The notes beneath the pieces were generated by a model. That model made no database searches and had not been told where the DNA came from. It saw only the letters and a list, made by a program, of their open reading frames with translations. This document shows, one piece after another, positions 1 to 8,791 of a stretch of DNA of 54,952 bases. Every line of letters begins with the position of its first letter. Position 1 is the stretch's first letter. The position numbers and the translations under genes are program-made. This DNA comes from Planctomycetales bacterium (GTDB lineage Bacteria; Planctomycetota; Planctomycetia; Pirellulales; Thermoguttaceae): contig SKOZ01000030.1 of NCBI GenBank assembly GCA_007119795.1, positions 1 to 54,952 on the forward strand, given 5' to 3'.

Positions 1-305
1 GCCTTCTGCAGGCCTATCACGTCCGGCCGGGCGAGCGCTATGCCGTACGCACCCAGGTTCGCCTCGCCGGTGCCAGCCGCGCCTGGATCCGTGTCCGCTG
101 GCAGACTGCCGACGAGCGGTGGACCGCCGAAGAGGCCGACCGCATCTTCTATCCGCACGGCACTGGTACGTGGTGCGAGGCCTTCGGGGTGGTGGAGATC
201 CCCGAGGGTGTCGGCCGCATGCTGGTCCTGCTGGGCGTCGGCGGGCCGGGTACCGAGGACGACCAGGCCTGGTTCGACGACGTCGGCGTCTACCGCCTCC
301 CCTGA
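1..305 (+). CDS. C-terminal end of a carbohydrate-binding-like protein (partial)
   Basis: The reading frame is open from the first base and ends at a TGA at 303-305. About 100 residues of the C-terminus are visible, with evenly spaced aromatic and glycine residues and the ending AWFDDVGVYRLP. A D/N-V-x-V-Y/R strand at the very end is typical of jelly-roll carbohydrate-binding modules of the CBM4/9 kind that close large secreted planctomycete proteins. The rest of the gene lies upstream of the window, so the enzymatic part, if any, is unknown. The domain call rests on the pattern only; another beta-sandwich is possible. Confidence 0.6.
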   Translation, partial: LLQAYHVRPGERYAVRTQVRLAGASRAWIRVRWQTADERWTAEEADRIFYPHGTGTWCEAFGVVEIPEGVGRMLVLLGVGGPGTEDDQAWFDDVGVYRLP

Positions 306-316
306 GCCTGCCCGCG

Positions 317-453
317 TCCCCTTCGTATGCGGCGCAGCCCCAATGCCGCACAGCGCCCGACCCGGCGACAGACATCCCTTCAGTAGAACGGCTGCATTCG
401 CAAGGATTCCCCTTGGTATGCGGCACAGGCCCTGTGCCGCACTGCGCCCGAGC
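317..453. repeat. Two-copy imperfect direct repeat with a hairpin core
   Basis: Two copies of about 46 bp lie at 317-362 and 408-453. Each has a TCCCCTT(C/G)GTATGCGGC start and a GCCGCAC(A/T)GCGCCCGA(C/G)C end. The second copy contains a perfect 10-bp stem, TGCGGCACAG/CTGTGCCGCA, with a GCC loop (419-441). The first copy keeps only the outer stem. They lie between the partial gene and a broken AlbA_2 gene, in otherwise empty DNA from 306 to 645. They may be REP-like elements or tandem terminators; no T tract follows. Confidence 0.6.
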
Positions 454-645
454 AGAGGGCTGCTGACCGGCAGCAGGCCTCTTCAGCCCCCAGCGCGTGC
501 GTGCCAGGCGGAGGCGGAGCCCGGCGCAAACGGGAACGCGAGCCAGGCGAGCGGGGCCAATCTTCTTGACAACAGGCGGTGCTGCGGATTTGAATGGACG
601 CAGCTCGCTCCTGGGGCGGGGTGGTGAATTGGAGGATCCCAACTG

Positions 646-1156
646 GTGAACCTGAACGAGCTGCGAAGCATCATCGAGGCGGGCGAGTCGGAGACCGTCG
701 AGTTCAAAAGATCGACCGCGCAGCTTCCGCGCGCCGGGGAGACGCTCTGCGCGTTCTTGAATGGCCGTGGACGCTTGGGGCCGGGGCACCAACCGCGTGA
801 TCGAGGAATGCGAGCGGTGGGGTGCCGAACCTCCCACGTTTGAAGAGCGGACGGGTTCGCTGGTGGTCACTTTCCGGGCGACTATGCGTGCGGCCCCGCA
901 AGTGACCCAGCAAGTGACCCAGCAAGTTCTTGCGGTGCTGGCCGCCGCCGAAAAAGCTGGCACCCGGGCCGATCTGCAGCGGGCGGCGGGTCTGAAGGAC
1001 AGAGAACACTTCCGGCGGGCATATCTGGAATCTCTCCTTACCGCCGGTTGGCTCGCAATGACCATCCCCGACAAGCCGCGCAGCTCCAAACAGCGCTATC
1101 GCACGACCGAGGCGGGCCGCCGCATCCTTGAGGGGCAAGAGGGGCCGCAGTAGCAT
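646..1156 (+). pseudogene. AlbA_2 / HATPase_c_4 (RecG-like) protein, internally deleted
   Basis: The first part (646 to about 760) encodes the start of an AlbA_2 domain, with the typical ESETVEFKRS motif and a Phe-Leu-Asn-Gly stretch. The reading frame then shifts. From about 761 to the TAG at 1151-1153 another frame encodes the C-terminal part of the same family: WGRGTNRVIEECERWG, then a winged-helix-like tail with a repeated TQQV element. A normal member has several hundred residues between these motifs, so most of the gene was lost by a deletion near 755-770 that joins both ends out of frame. Intact members are putative transcriptional regulators or accessory factors. I judge this a dead gene. 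Confidence 0.7.
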
Positions 1157-1221
1157 CCCCTCCTTGTTCGGTGGAATAGACGCACATGCATTGTTTCCCC
1201 CGCATCGTACCGGGGACGAAG

Positions 1222-2733
1222 ATGACTTCTCGAATCGGCTACTTCGGCCCCGTTGCCTTCGCCCTGATCCTGCTCGTTCTGATCGGCGAGTGCGAGCGCG
1301 TTCAGGATGTTCCGGCTTCTGCTCCGCCCCAGCCGGTTGCCGGGGATCGCGTTGCGGCGCCAGCAGTGCTTGAGCCCACGCCGCCGGAGGTGCTCGACAA
1401 GATTCGCAGCCTGGGAGGAACCTACCAACTCAATGCGCAGCAGCGCGTTGCGGTGCTGAGTTTTCATCGCTGTAAACTGAACGACGGCGATCTGGAGATC
1501 CTGCGGTCGACCCCCGATGTTTGGACGCTGAACTTGCGGGGGGTTTCGGTGGTGGGCGGCGAACTTACTGCCGCTGGTCTGCAGCCGCTCCGATCGCTGG
1601 CGAATCTCCGTCGTCTGGATCTAAGCTACAATTCCAGGTTTTCCGGCCGGTTGGACGTGGTGCGGGAGCTGTCGAATATCGAGTTTCTCGACCTGCGAAG
1701 TACCCAATTCGGCGATGAGGCGATGGAGTCGGTGGCGCGACTACCTCGACTGCAGACGCTGCTTGTCGGCATGGGGCAGATTTCGGAGACCGGCGTGCGT
1801 GCCCTTCGGGGTAGCCCTCTGGAGGAGTTCAACTACCGGCGGGGCAATCGTGAGGACGTTGGCGTGCTCGGTGGTCTCAAGAACTTGAGAACCTGGCATA
1901 TCGGATTTGGGTTCGTGACGGTTGATCGTCTCGTGGCATTCGATGGGATGGATCAACTACAGAACCTCTGGATCACCGGCCATGGCGTCGATTGTCCCGA
2001 TGACTCGGTCCGTGCCTTGCGGACGATGAAGTCCCTCGCCACCCTGCAAATCTCGAGTCCGGCCGACGGCGACTGCCGCATCCTCGCGGCCCTCGACAGC
2101 CTGCCCAACCTGAAGATGCTGCGACTGACTTCCATTGGAGATCGCGGTCTGGAAAGGCTGCCGCATCTGCCTTCGCTGGAGTACCTGGACCTGACCCTCA
2201 ACACGCAGGTCTCCGCCGAAGGACTGCGCGTGCTCCGGCGTTTGCCGTCACTCCGTCACCTGGCACTTCGCCCCAGCCAGACGACCGCCGAAGGGCTCGC
2301 GATCGTCGCCGAATGCACCCAATTGGAAACACTGGTGTTTCACCCGAATCGTATCCGTCATACAAAAGGTCATCTGCCCCATTCGGCTCGCGGCGATGCG
2401 GAACCGCCCCCGGCATTTGTCGCGGCTGACCTTCGCCCGATCCTGCAACAAACGGCGATCCGCAGGTTGGACGTTGACGGACTGGGGTTTGGGGATGAGG
2501 TCTTGGCCGTTACAGCGCTGGGCCAGCACCTGGAGACATTGAACGTCAGCGGACTGCCCATCACGGATGAGGGGCTCGTTCACCTCCGTCACCTGAAGAA
2601 TCTGAAGCTGCTCGACGTCGCTGGCACCGAGGTGACCTTTGCGGCGGCCGAAAGCCTTCAAAGCGAGCATCTTCCCCATTGCCACATCACCGACAACTGG
2701 TGCTGCGGCTGCCTCGCACTGCGACCGCGCTGA
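1222..2733 (+). CDS. Leucine-rich-repeat protein, probably exported
   Basis: This encodes 503 residues. ATG 1222 is preferred to an in-frame ATG at 1186, because GGGGACGAAG lies just before it and the protein then starts with a hydrophobic segment (about residues 5-22, ending ILLVLIGEC). The rest is a ladder of leucine-rich repeats with units such as LRRLDLSYNSRF, IEFLDLRSTQFGDEAM, LEYLDLTLNTQVSAEGLRVL and LETLNVSGLPITDEGLVHL. These match the planctomycete ribonuclease-inhibitor-like LRR type. Such repeats bind proteins; the partner is unknown. The Cys at the end of the hydrophobic segment is not in a good lipobox, so a lipoprotein is only possible. The final residues are Cys-rich and unlike an LRR cap. 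Confidence 0.75.
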   Translation: MTSRIGYFGPVAFALILLVLIGECERVQDVPASAPPQPVAGDRVAAPAVLEPTPPEVLDKIRSLGGTYQLNAQQRVAVLSFHRCKLNDGDLEILRSTPDVWTLNLRGVSVVGGELTAAGLQPLRSLANLRRLDLSYNSRFSGRLDVVRELSNIEFLDLRSTQFGDEAMESVARLPRLQTLLVGMGQISETGVRALRGSPLEEFNYRRGNREDVGVLGGLKNLRTWHIGFGFVTVDRLVAFDGMDQLQNLWITGHGVDCPDDSVRALRTMKSLATLQISSPADGDCRILAALDSLPNLKMLRLTSIGDRGLERLPHLPSLEYLDLTLNTQVSAEGLRVLRRLPSLRHLALRPSQTTAEGLAIVAECTQLETLVFHPNRIRHTKGHLPHSARGDAEPPPAFVAADLRPILQQTAIRRLDVDGLGFGDEVLAVTALGQHLETLNVSGLPITDEGLVHLRHLKNLKLLDVAGTEVTFAAAESLQSEHLPHCHITDNWCCGCLALRPR

Positions 2734-3034
2734 CGCGTCCGGTGTGCATGCCTGACGTCGAATCCCCAGCAGCTTCAGGACGCCGAGGCCGTAGCCGTGC
2801 GGCTGCTCGCAGTGCGGGGACGCGGACATGCGCCGTGCCCCAGCCGGCTTGATTCGGCGGCAGGTGCACGGAAGAATGGAAAGCGGTGGGGGGCTCGGAG
2901 GCCCGCCCCAAAACGGAGCGGGACAGGTTGTGAACTGAGCTGGACCAGGCGTTCGGGTGCCAGCTAACGACTCCTCATGCGAGCGATCGCCAGCCGGAGG
3001 AGACATCGAGCCCTAGGGGAAAGGACTGCGCTCC
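2734..3034. other. Intergenic stretch, no convincing gene
   Basis: This holds no ORF with family resemblance on either strand. The minus strand is open for a long way but overlaps the leucine-rich-repeat gene and reads like non-coding shadow. A GGAGGAGAC at 2997-3005 lies 30 bp before the next gene, too far to be its ribosome-binding site. Confidence 0.4.
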
Positions 3035-3631
3035 ATGAGGCCATTCATCCTCCTCGCCTGTCCGGCATGTGCCTTGGGCAATCCGACCTTCTTCGTGCTC
3101 TCGATGTTTCTCGGCACCGTTCCCGTGGCCTACCTTCTGCTGCGGCCCTTCACGCGCACCATCCGGACTTGGGGCCTCCCCCGTCTCGACGCCGGCCGCA
3201 CCGGCTCGTTGCTCCTGCTGCTCGTGTGGCTTGTGCCTCTCTGGGCCATCGGCAGGCAGCACCACCCGGTGGAGCGCGTCGCCGTCTGCATCGGCGGCCT
3301 CTTCCTGTGCTTGACGTATCTCTGGCTGCGCGCCTGCTGGCTCCTCGAGGCGCACGCGGTCCGCAGTCGGATGAAGGAGCTCCTCTTCCCCGGGATTCTC
3401 AGCCCGGCGATCGCGTTGTTGGGAACCACGGTGGGGAGTTGGGTGCTGGGCGTGCTCTTCATCGCTCCCGCCTTTCCCAGCTTCCTGGCACCACAAACGA
3501 TCTTCTCGATCGTGATCGGCGTTCCGATCTGGATGCTCGTCTTTGCAGGCGTTGACTACACCTTTCGCGACAGTCCCGCGATACCCCCGCCCTACCTTGC
3601 CGGCGGGCAGGGCACCACCTCCCTTCAGTAG
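3035..3631 (+). CDS. Integral membrane protein of unknown function
   Basis: This encodes 198 residues. The N-terminus carries a Cys-Pro-Ala-Cys motif (residues 9-12) inside the first hydrophobic stretch. About five transmembrane segments follow: FFVLSMFLGTVPVAYLLL, GSLLLLLVWLVPLWAIG, VAVCIGGLFLCLTYLWL, GILSPAIALLGTTVGSWVLG and IFSIVIGVPIWMLVFAGV. The upstream region has GGGGAAAGGAC at a loose ribosome-binding distance. A CPAC motif in a membrane helix could be redox-active or bind metal, but I do not recognise the family. It stands alone, with no operon partner. Confidence 0.6.
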   Translation: MRPFILLACPACALGNPTFFVLSMFLGTVPVAYLLLRPFTRTIRTWGLPRLDAGRTGSLLLLLVWLVPLWAIGRQHHPVERVAVCIGGLFLCLTYLWLRACWLLEAHAVRSRMKELLFPGILSPAIALLGTTVGSWVLGVLFIAPAFPSFLAPQTIFSIVIGVPIWMLVFAGVDYTFRDSPAIPPPYLAGGQGTTSLQ

Positions 3632-3721
3632 CCTCTCCTCGATGACCAGGGTTGTACGGGCGTAGCAGTTGGCGGGGGACAAGGTGTTTCGCCGAACGAC
3701 CCGGTTGCCACAGTCCGTTAC

Positions 3722-4012
3722 TCACTCCAGGGCAGCGAGGGGCAGGTAAAGTTGTGGCTCGTCCACCGCGTTACGGAATCTGACGGCGATACGGTGCTTG
3801 GTCGCTTGATGGTAACCGTGCATGAAGCGAGGTAATGCTGAGCAAGCCGTCGCAGTATACCGTGGACAGCCGCGAGAACGCGGCTGCTTATCGGCTGGAA
3901 AACGGTAGCGTTCATTCAACTCGCGTTGGTCGCGCACAACCAGGCAATCATTCTGGCCTGCCGATCGCAGCATCACGTGGAGGACGCCTTTCGGTAGATG
4001 AAACTTCTTCAC
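3722..4012 (-). pseudogene. Possible decayed Y1 (IS200/RAYT-like) transposase fragment
   Basis: The minus-strand frame starts MKKFHLPKGVLHVMLRSAG and continues with an R-D-Q-R run. This resembles the N-terminus of REP-associated Y1 transposases (for example H-L-P-G-G-x-x-H-V-M-L-R-G-N). It then loses resemblance and stops after 96 residues, with no HUH motif or catalytic tyrosine region recognisable. Other decayed REP/RAYT material lies at 7970-8352, 10006-10086 and 10548-10569, so a remnant here fits the neighbourhood. The match is short; the call is tentative. Confidence 0.35.
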
Positions 4013-4397
4013 CGGTCCCCGCCATTCCGGCGAGAATCAGGAGCAGTTGCTGGCCAGGCGGACGACCGACCTGCCGCCGATTCAGATGTGCGACGCGCTA
4101 TCTGCGAACGGACTCTGAAGATGGCGATCCGCCATCACAACAACTCGCTCTACTACACTTGCGGAGGCGGTTCCGGTGGCGTACGATCCGGCGTGGGGGA
4201 AGGTCGTCGGGTTCAGGGGGGGTTTCGCGTTGCAAAGACGGGTCGACTTCGATACGGGGGACTCGGGGAAGAGAATAACCGGCAGGCTTACCCGCGTGAA
4301 GTTCTCGGCCCGCGCCTCCTCCCGGTTGCCGTCGCCTCCGGCCATCGGGCTCGGCGGTGCTTCGTTCCCCTACCGTCGTCAACTGGAGGATGAGGCG
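4013..4397. other. Intergenic stretch before a secreted beta-helix gene
   Basis: No coding feature is recognisable. The long frame that runs into the next gene from upstream has no signal or family resemblance before ATG 4398. I see no clear promoter. Confidence 0.35.
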
Positions 4398-6392
4398 ATG
4401 TCCAGGTGTGCCGTACTGTCCGTCGTGCTGGCGCTGGTTGCAGGCACGGCCCTGTGCCGGGAAGTCAACCAGGAGATGATCGACCGCGTCGCCGCCGGTG
4501 AGATCAGCGAGGCGCGGGCGTCGTGGTGGGGCTTCGACCCCGAGGATTCGACCGAGGCGCTGCAGGCGGCGATCGACTCCGGCGCCTCCACCCTGATCGT
4601 GGAGAATATGGGCTCGCCGTGGATCGTGATGCCCATCCAGCTTGCCAGCAACCAGGAGATCCTCTTCGAAGAGGGCTGCGAGATCCTCGCCCGCCGCGGC
4701 GCTTACCATGGCCGCAACGACACACTCGTCACCGCGCGCGATGTCGAGAACGTTACCCTCCGCGGCTACGGCGCCACCTTCCGCATGTGGCGCGACGACT
4801 ACGACGACCCAAACCAGTATGAGAAAGCCGAGTGGCGCCATGCCCTGTCGCTGCGGGGCGCACGGAACATGAACATCTACGGCCTGACCCTGACCGAAAG
4901 CGGCGGGGACGGCATCTACCTCGGTGTGGGCCCGGGCGGGGCCACGAACCTCAACGTGCACATCAAGGACGTCGTCTGCGACAGGAACTACCGCCAGGGG
5001 ATCTCGGTCATCACCGCCGAAAACCTGCTCATCGAAGATACGGTGATGAGCAACACCGCGGGCACGCCCCCGGCGGCGGGCATCGACTTCGAGCCCAACT
5101 GGCCCCGCGAGCGCCTCGTCAACATCGTCATGCGCAACTGCCTGACCGAGAACAATGCCGGCGACGGCTACGAGTTCTACCTGCCCAACCTGCACGCGGA
5201 AAGCGAGCCGGTCTCGATCCGCATCGAGAACTGCCGTTCGATCAACGACCGCATCGGCGTGCGGATCATCACCGGCAACACCCCCGAGCAGACGGTGAGC
5301 GGTTCCATCGAGTTCGTGAACACCGAGCTCATCCGCCCGCTGGGCACCGGCATCGTCATCGGCGACAACCCGCCCGAGGGCCTGAGAATCACCTTCGAGG
5401 ACTGCGTGCTGAAGAATCCAGCCGCCGAGCGCGAAGAGATCGCCCCGATCACCTTCACGGCTCGCCGGTACGCGGTGCGCGATGTGGGCGGGGTGGACTT
5501 CGGCGACCTGGTGCTACACGATCGGATCGATCGCGATCCGCTGGCATGGTCGAGCATGGGGTTCGGCATCCATCTCGCGGACGTCAGCGGCGCGCTGATC
5601 ATCGAGCGGGCCGGGGACCGGACGCGGCTGGAGCTTACGGAAGAGCGCCTCGCCCAGTGGGCGCCGCGCTCCGAGATGCCGAACATCCCGCAGGTCGGCC
5701 TCGCGGGCCTGGAGTTCACTCCCGTGGTCGAAGACGCGCCCGCCGGGCCGGGCTTCGCGCCGGCCACCATGAACATCCGCAGGCGGGGCAGCGCGATGCT
5801 CTATGCCGAGCAGGACGACGAGGTCACGATCACCGCGTACCACGGGCAGGTCGGCAGGAGCGGAGGCACGACCGCCCCGGTCACCGTAACCTCGCCATCG
5901 GGCGAAGAGGTCGTGACCTCTGCGATCCCCTTCCGGGACGAGGGCCAGGTGCGCTTCACCGCGCCGGAGACCGGGCTTTACGAATTGCTCGCCGAGCCGG
6001 GCGGCCATTTCATGCGGTTCACCGAGAGCAGCCATCCGTTGAACCTCAGCACCGATGACGCACCGCTGGGCCTGATCTACGGCGGTGGGGAGCTATACGT
6101 CTGGGTGCCGGAGGGGATCGAGGAATTCGGTGTGGTCGCCACGGGGGACGGTACGGGCGAGGCGATCAAGATCGGCCTTTTCAACGCGGAGGGCGAGCTG
6201 GTGCAGGAGGAGGACAACGTAACAGCCGCCGTCTTTCTGCATGGCAGGCTCGAGGCGCCTTCGCAGGGAGAGTCATGGAAGATCGAGATCTCCCGCCCGA
6301 GCGATCTTTTCTTCGAGGACCACTCCCTCTCGGTCCGCGGGGTGCCGCCCCTGCTGGCGCCCTCCCCCAAGGCCCTGCTGAGGCCGCGCTGA
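4398..6392 (+). CDS. Secreted right-handed parallel beta-helix protein
   Basis: This encodes 664 residues. ATG 4398 has GGAGGA at 4385-4390, seven bases upstream, and gives a classic signal peptide (MSRCAVLSVVLALVAGTALC). Residues about 45-330 form a pectate-lyase or GH28-like beta helix: DSTEALQAAID at the start, repeated N-V-T-L-R-G-Y-G-like coils, and the conserved GGDGIYLG turn. The last 250 residues look like beta-sandwich domains, including a WVPEGIEEFGVVATG segment. Beta-helix proteins of this kind cleave or bind acidic polysaccharides outside the cell. No catalytic residues can be assigned by eye. A second beta-helix gene follows 250 bp downstream. Confidence 0.8.
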   Translation: MSRCAVLSVVLALVAGTALCREVNQEMIDRVAAGEISEARASWWGFDPEDSTEALQAAIDSGASTLIVENMGSPWIVMPIQLASNQEILFEEGCEILARRGAYHGRNDTLVTARDVENVTLRGYGATFRMWRDDYDDPNQYEKAEWRHALSLRGARNMNIYGLTLTESGGDGIYLGVGPGGATNLNVHIKDVVCDRNYRQGISVITAENLLIEDTVMSNTAGTPPAAGIDFEPNWPRERLVNIVMRNCLTENNAGDGYEFYLPNLHAESEPVSIRIENCRSINDRIGVRIITGNTPEQTVSGSIEFVNTELIRPLGTGIVIGDNPPEGLRITFEDCVLKNPAAEREEIAPITFTARRYAVRDVGGVDFGDLVLHDRIDRDPLAWSSMGFGIHLADVSGALIIERAGDRTRLELTEERLAQWAPRSEMPNIPQVGLAGLEFTPVVEDAPAGPGFAPATMNIRRRGSAMLYAEQDDEVTITAYHGQVGRSGGTTAPVTVTSPSGEEVVTSAIPFRDEGQVRFTAPETGLYELLAEPGGHFMRFTESSHPLNLSTDDAPLGLIYGGGELYVWVPEGIEEFGVVATGDGTGEAIKIGLFNAEGELVQEEDNVTAAVFLHGRLEAPSQGESWKIEISRPSDLFFEDHSLSVRGVPPLLAPSPKALLRPR

Positions 6393-6520
6393 GGACTTGC
6401 ATGGGGGCCGATTCTATCGGAGACAAGGCCTGCGCCGACTGACTGCGATGGGGCAGAAACGGCATTGTCCAGCTACCACCGAAGGCGTGAAAGCAGTGGA
6501 GCGCGCGCAGGCGATAGGCT

Positions 6521-6567
6521 CCTCCCGCCCGCTTGAGCAAGACACAGCTTGCTCGGGCTGCGGGAGG
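6521..6567. terminator. Strong two-part hairpin between two beta-helix genes
   Basis: CCTCCCGC (6521-6528) pairs with GCGGGAGG (6560-6567). Inside it GAGCAAG (6535-6541) pairs with CTTGCTC (6548-6554). The hairpin lies about 130 bp after the stop of the first beta-helix gene. No T run follows, so it may be a factor-dependent terminator, an mRNA-stabilising hairpin, or a REP-like element. Confidence 0.45.
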
Positions 6568-6644
6568 GGCGGATAATGGCATTCGCGGCAGGGGCGTCCG
6601 TGCGAAGGTAGACACAGGCCGGGGGCACGGTGCGAGGAATGGGT

Positions 6645-7955
6645 ATGAATGAATATCGATTCGGTGGAGTCGCGGGCGGATGTCATGGAGATCCGCTGCT
6701 GGGGCGGCGTGAGTTCCTTGCGGCGGGAGCCGGGCTGGTGGCCGGCGGGGGGCTGTGGGCTCTGGGCGCTCGCCGGAGCGTGGGGGCGCCTCCGCCGGCG
6801 GCGCGCGAGGGGAGGACGGTGACGGTGGGGACGGTGCGGGAGCTGCAGCGGGCAGTGGCCGAGGCCCGCGCGGGCGATACGATCCTCGTGGCCCCCGGCA
6901 CGTACGCGGTGGAGCGTGACCTGCGGTTCGAGGACAAAGAGCAGGTGACGCTCCGCGGCGCCTCGGGTGACCCGGCCGACGTGGTCCTCCGCGGCGGCGG
7001 CTGGGAGGGGGGATCGCCTCGCGACGTGATCACCATCCGCAGGTCGGACGACGTGGTCATCGCCGACCTTTCGATTGCCGAAGCCCGCATGTACGGCATC
7101 AAGATCGAGCCCTATCCGCGGCCGCCGCACCCGCGGAACATCCACATCCACCACTGCCGCTTCCTGAACATCGCCACCCGCGCCATCAAGGGGACCGCCT
7201 CGAGCGACCGAGAGCCGGTCGTGGGCGGCTCGGTGCGGTTCTGCACCTTCGAGAACACCAAGGTCCCCGATCCCTCCTGGCTCTTCGACGGCGACTACGT
7301 CTCGGCCATCGATATGATGTTCCTCAAGGACTGGGTCTTCAGCGACAACGTCTTCCGGGGCATCCGCGGCGCCACGGGCAGAGGCGGCGGCCGGGGGGCG
7401 ATCTTCGTCTGGAACCAGAGCCGCGACCTCCTCGTGGAGCGGAACCTCTTCGTCGACTGCGACCGCTCGATCGCCTTCGGCAACCCTTCGGAGCCCACGA
7501 ACTACGAGGCGGGCACGCTGCACGTCTACGACAGCACGATCCGCAACAACTTCATCGTCGTGGGGGCCGGCAAGGGGATCGAGCTCTGCTGGGTCGACGG
7601 CGTGGGCGTCTATCACAACACCGTCTACAGCCCCAATCCGCAGCGGCGCGGCATCCACTGCTTCCAGCGGATCCACCGGGTCCACCTGGCGAACAACCTG
7701 GTGCGGGGCCGCCTCGAGTACGAAGGGGACGTGCGGGCCGAGGGGAACGTCGTGGGCGAGCTGGAGGGCTATTTCGTCGATCCGCAGGAGGGCGATCTGC
7801 ATCTCACTACCCGCGCAGCGAGCGCCCTGGGGAAGGGTGTGCCGCTGCCGGCGGTCGCCGAGGACATCGACGGCGAGCCGCGGCGCAGCCCGCCGGACGT
7901 CGGCGCCGACGAGCGTTACGACCCGGACGGCGGGCGGGAACGCTCCGGCACGTGA
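6645..7955 (+). CDS. Tat-exported right-handed beta-helix protein
   Basis: This encodes 436 residues from ATG 6645, which has GAGGA at 6634-6638; GTG 6630 and ATG 6639 are in frame but poorly spaced. The N-terminus holds a twin-arginine signal (GRREFLAAGAGLVAGGG, about residues 20-36). It continues with T-V-R-E-L-Q-R-A-V-A-E-A-R-A-G-D-T-I-L-V-A-P-G, the standard opening of pectate-lyase-like and chondroitinase-B-like beta helices. Many N-F-I-V-V and N-L-F-V-D coils follow. The end, DIDGEPRRSPPDVGADE, is the common C-terminal signature of secreted beta-helix proteins in this phylum. Likely role: extracellular polysaccharide lyase or binding protein; the substrate is unknown. Confidence 0.8.
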   Translation: MNEYRFGGVAGGCHGDPLLGRREFLAAGAGLVAGGGLWALGARRSVGAPPPAAREGRTVTVGTVRELQRAVAEARAGDTILVAPGTYAVERDLRFEDKEQVTLRGASGDPADVVLRGGGWEGGSPRDVITIRRSDDVVIADLSIAEARMYGIKIEPYPRPPHPRNIHIHHCRFLNIATRAIKGTASSDREPVVGGSVRFCTFENTKVPDPSWLFDGDYVSAIDMMFLKDWVFSDNVFRGIRGATGRGGGRGAIFVWNQSRDLLVERNLFVDCDRSIAFGNPSEPTNYEAGTLHVYDSTIRNNFIVVGAGKGIELCWVDGVGVYHNTVYSPNPQRRGIHCFQRIHRVHLANNLVRGRLEYEGDVRAEGNVVGELEGYFVDPQEGDLHLTTRAASALGKGVPLPAVAEDIDGEPRRSPPDVGADERYDPDGGRERSGT

Positions 7956-7969
7956 GCCCAGCACGCCCG

Positions 7970-8352
7970 AAGGTGACAGTCACCAAATTTGAGAAAACAG
8001 AGCAGGATGGGCAGAATTCGGGTCTGTCGCGAACCGCTCGAACCGCTCGTTATGCCCCTGATGGATTGGTGTACCACAATCTCAATCGAGGCGTGGGCCG
8101 ACGGACCTTGTTCGACTGGCCGCAAATCGTCAATCAGCCGCAGACCGAGGCCGAGTTGGACGCGTTGCGCATTGCGTCCGGCGCGGTTTCCCCTTCGACA
8201 GCCGCGCGTGGATTCTCCAGACGGCGAAGGACCTGGACCTCGAATCGAAGCTTCGCGAACGCGGAAGGCCGAGAAAGCAGAGGCAGTTAACCTGCAAGGC
8301 CACGACTCTACCCGCATTGCCCATCTATGCCAAATTTGGTGACAGTCACCTT
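7970..8352. mobile_element. REP-flanked RAYT element, internally deleted
   Basis: A perfect 21-bp inverted repeat lies at 7970-7990 and 8332-8352, with the core GGTGACAGTCACC followed by AAATTT. Between them sits a transposase remnant of the REP-associated tyrosine family. The core is itself nearly palindromic, as usual for REP sequences. The right repeat runs into the start of the next gene. The element cannot move by itself, because the catalytic middle of the transposase is missing. Confidence 0.75.
8024..8290 (+). pseudogene. REP-associated tyrosine transposase (RAYT) remnant
   Basis: The N-terminal part reads ARYAPDGLVYHNLNRGVGRRTLF, very close to the standard RAYT opening. It jumps directly to the family's C-terminal part, WPQIVNQPQTEAELDALR. 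A one-base shift near 8185 then leads to a second frame reading RGFPFDSRAWILQTAKDLDL and the RGRPRK tail, which is how RAYT proteins end. The central HUH motif and the catalytic tyrosine are deleted. So there is at least one large deletion and one frameshift. Confidence 0.75.
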
Positions 8353-8725
8353 TTCACCTTTGGACGGGCAGCCCGTGATCCGAATAGAAAACCCCGTGGT
8401 GGTCGCAGTCTTCATCGGCGCCCTGGTGGTGGTCTTCGGTTTGTATCCGTGGATGAGGACGCCGCGTTTTCGCCTCACTCCGGCCCGGATCGCCGCGCTC
8501 CTGATCGTGCTTGGCTTCTGCGTCTACGAGCAGTCGCTGATTCCCTTGCTGATGCTGCTCTGGCCGTTGTCCCTGATCTGGTTCTCGGAGTTCTGGGGCA
8601 GTTACCGGGGGTTCTTCCACATGGCGTATATCGACGAGCGATCACCTCCGATCGTCGTGGCAACATTGGGCTGGTTCTTCCTGGTCGTATTCCCACTGCT
8701 GTTGGTTTGGTTAGCGAATCATTGA
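8327..8725 (+). CDS. Small membrane protein; start disturbed by a REP sequence
   Basis: This encodes 132 residues from ATG 8327, with three transmembrane segments (about residues 24-42, 55-76 and 108-129) and a loop around WFSEFWGSYRGFF. The first nine codons (MPNLVTVTF) are made of the right REP copy of the RAYT element. A GTG at 8375 in frame (VIRIENPVVVAVF) could be the older start. Neither start has a good ribosome-binding site. No family is recognised. The neighbours are a dead transposon and a GNAT gene. Confidence 0.55.
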   Translation: MPNLVTVTFSPLDGQPVIRIENPVVVAVFIGALVVVFGLYPWMRTPRFRLTPARIAALLIVLGFCVYEQSLIPLLMLLWPLSLIWFSEFWGSYRGFFHMAYIDERSPPIVVATLGWFFLVVFPLLLVWLANH

Positions 8726-8791
8726 TATCACCGGATCCGGAGGCGCGGCTCCGGTGCACGGGTTCGTGGAGCATACCAGGAGGAGGACCAC

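Noticed and set aside
3035..3631. Haem- or copper-binding cytochrome assembly protein because of the CPAC motif
   Set aside because: The motif alone is not enough and the rest of the protein shows no assembly-protein pattern.
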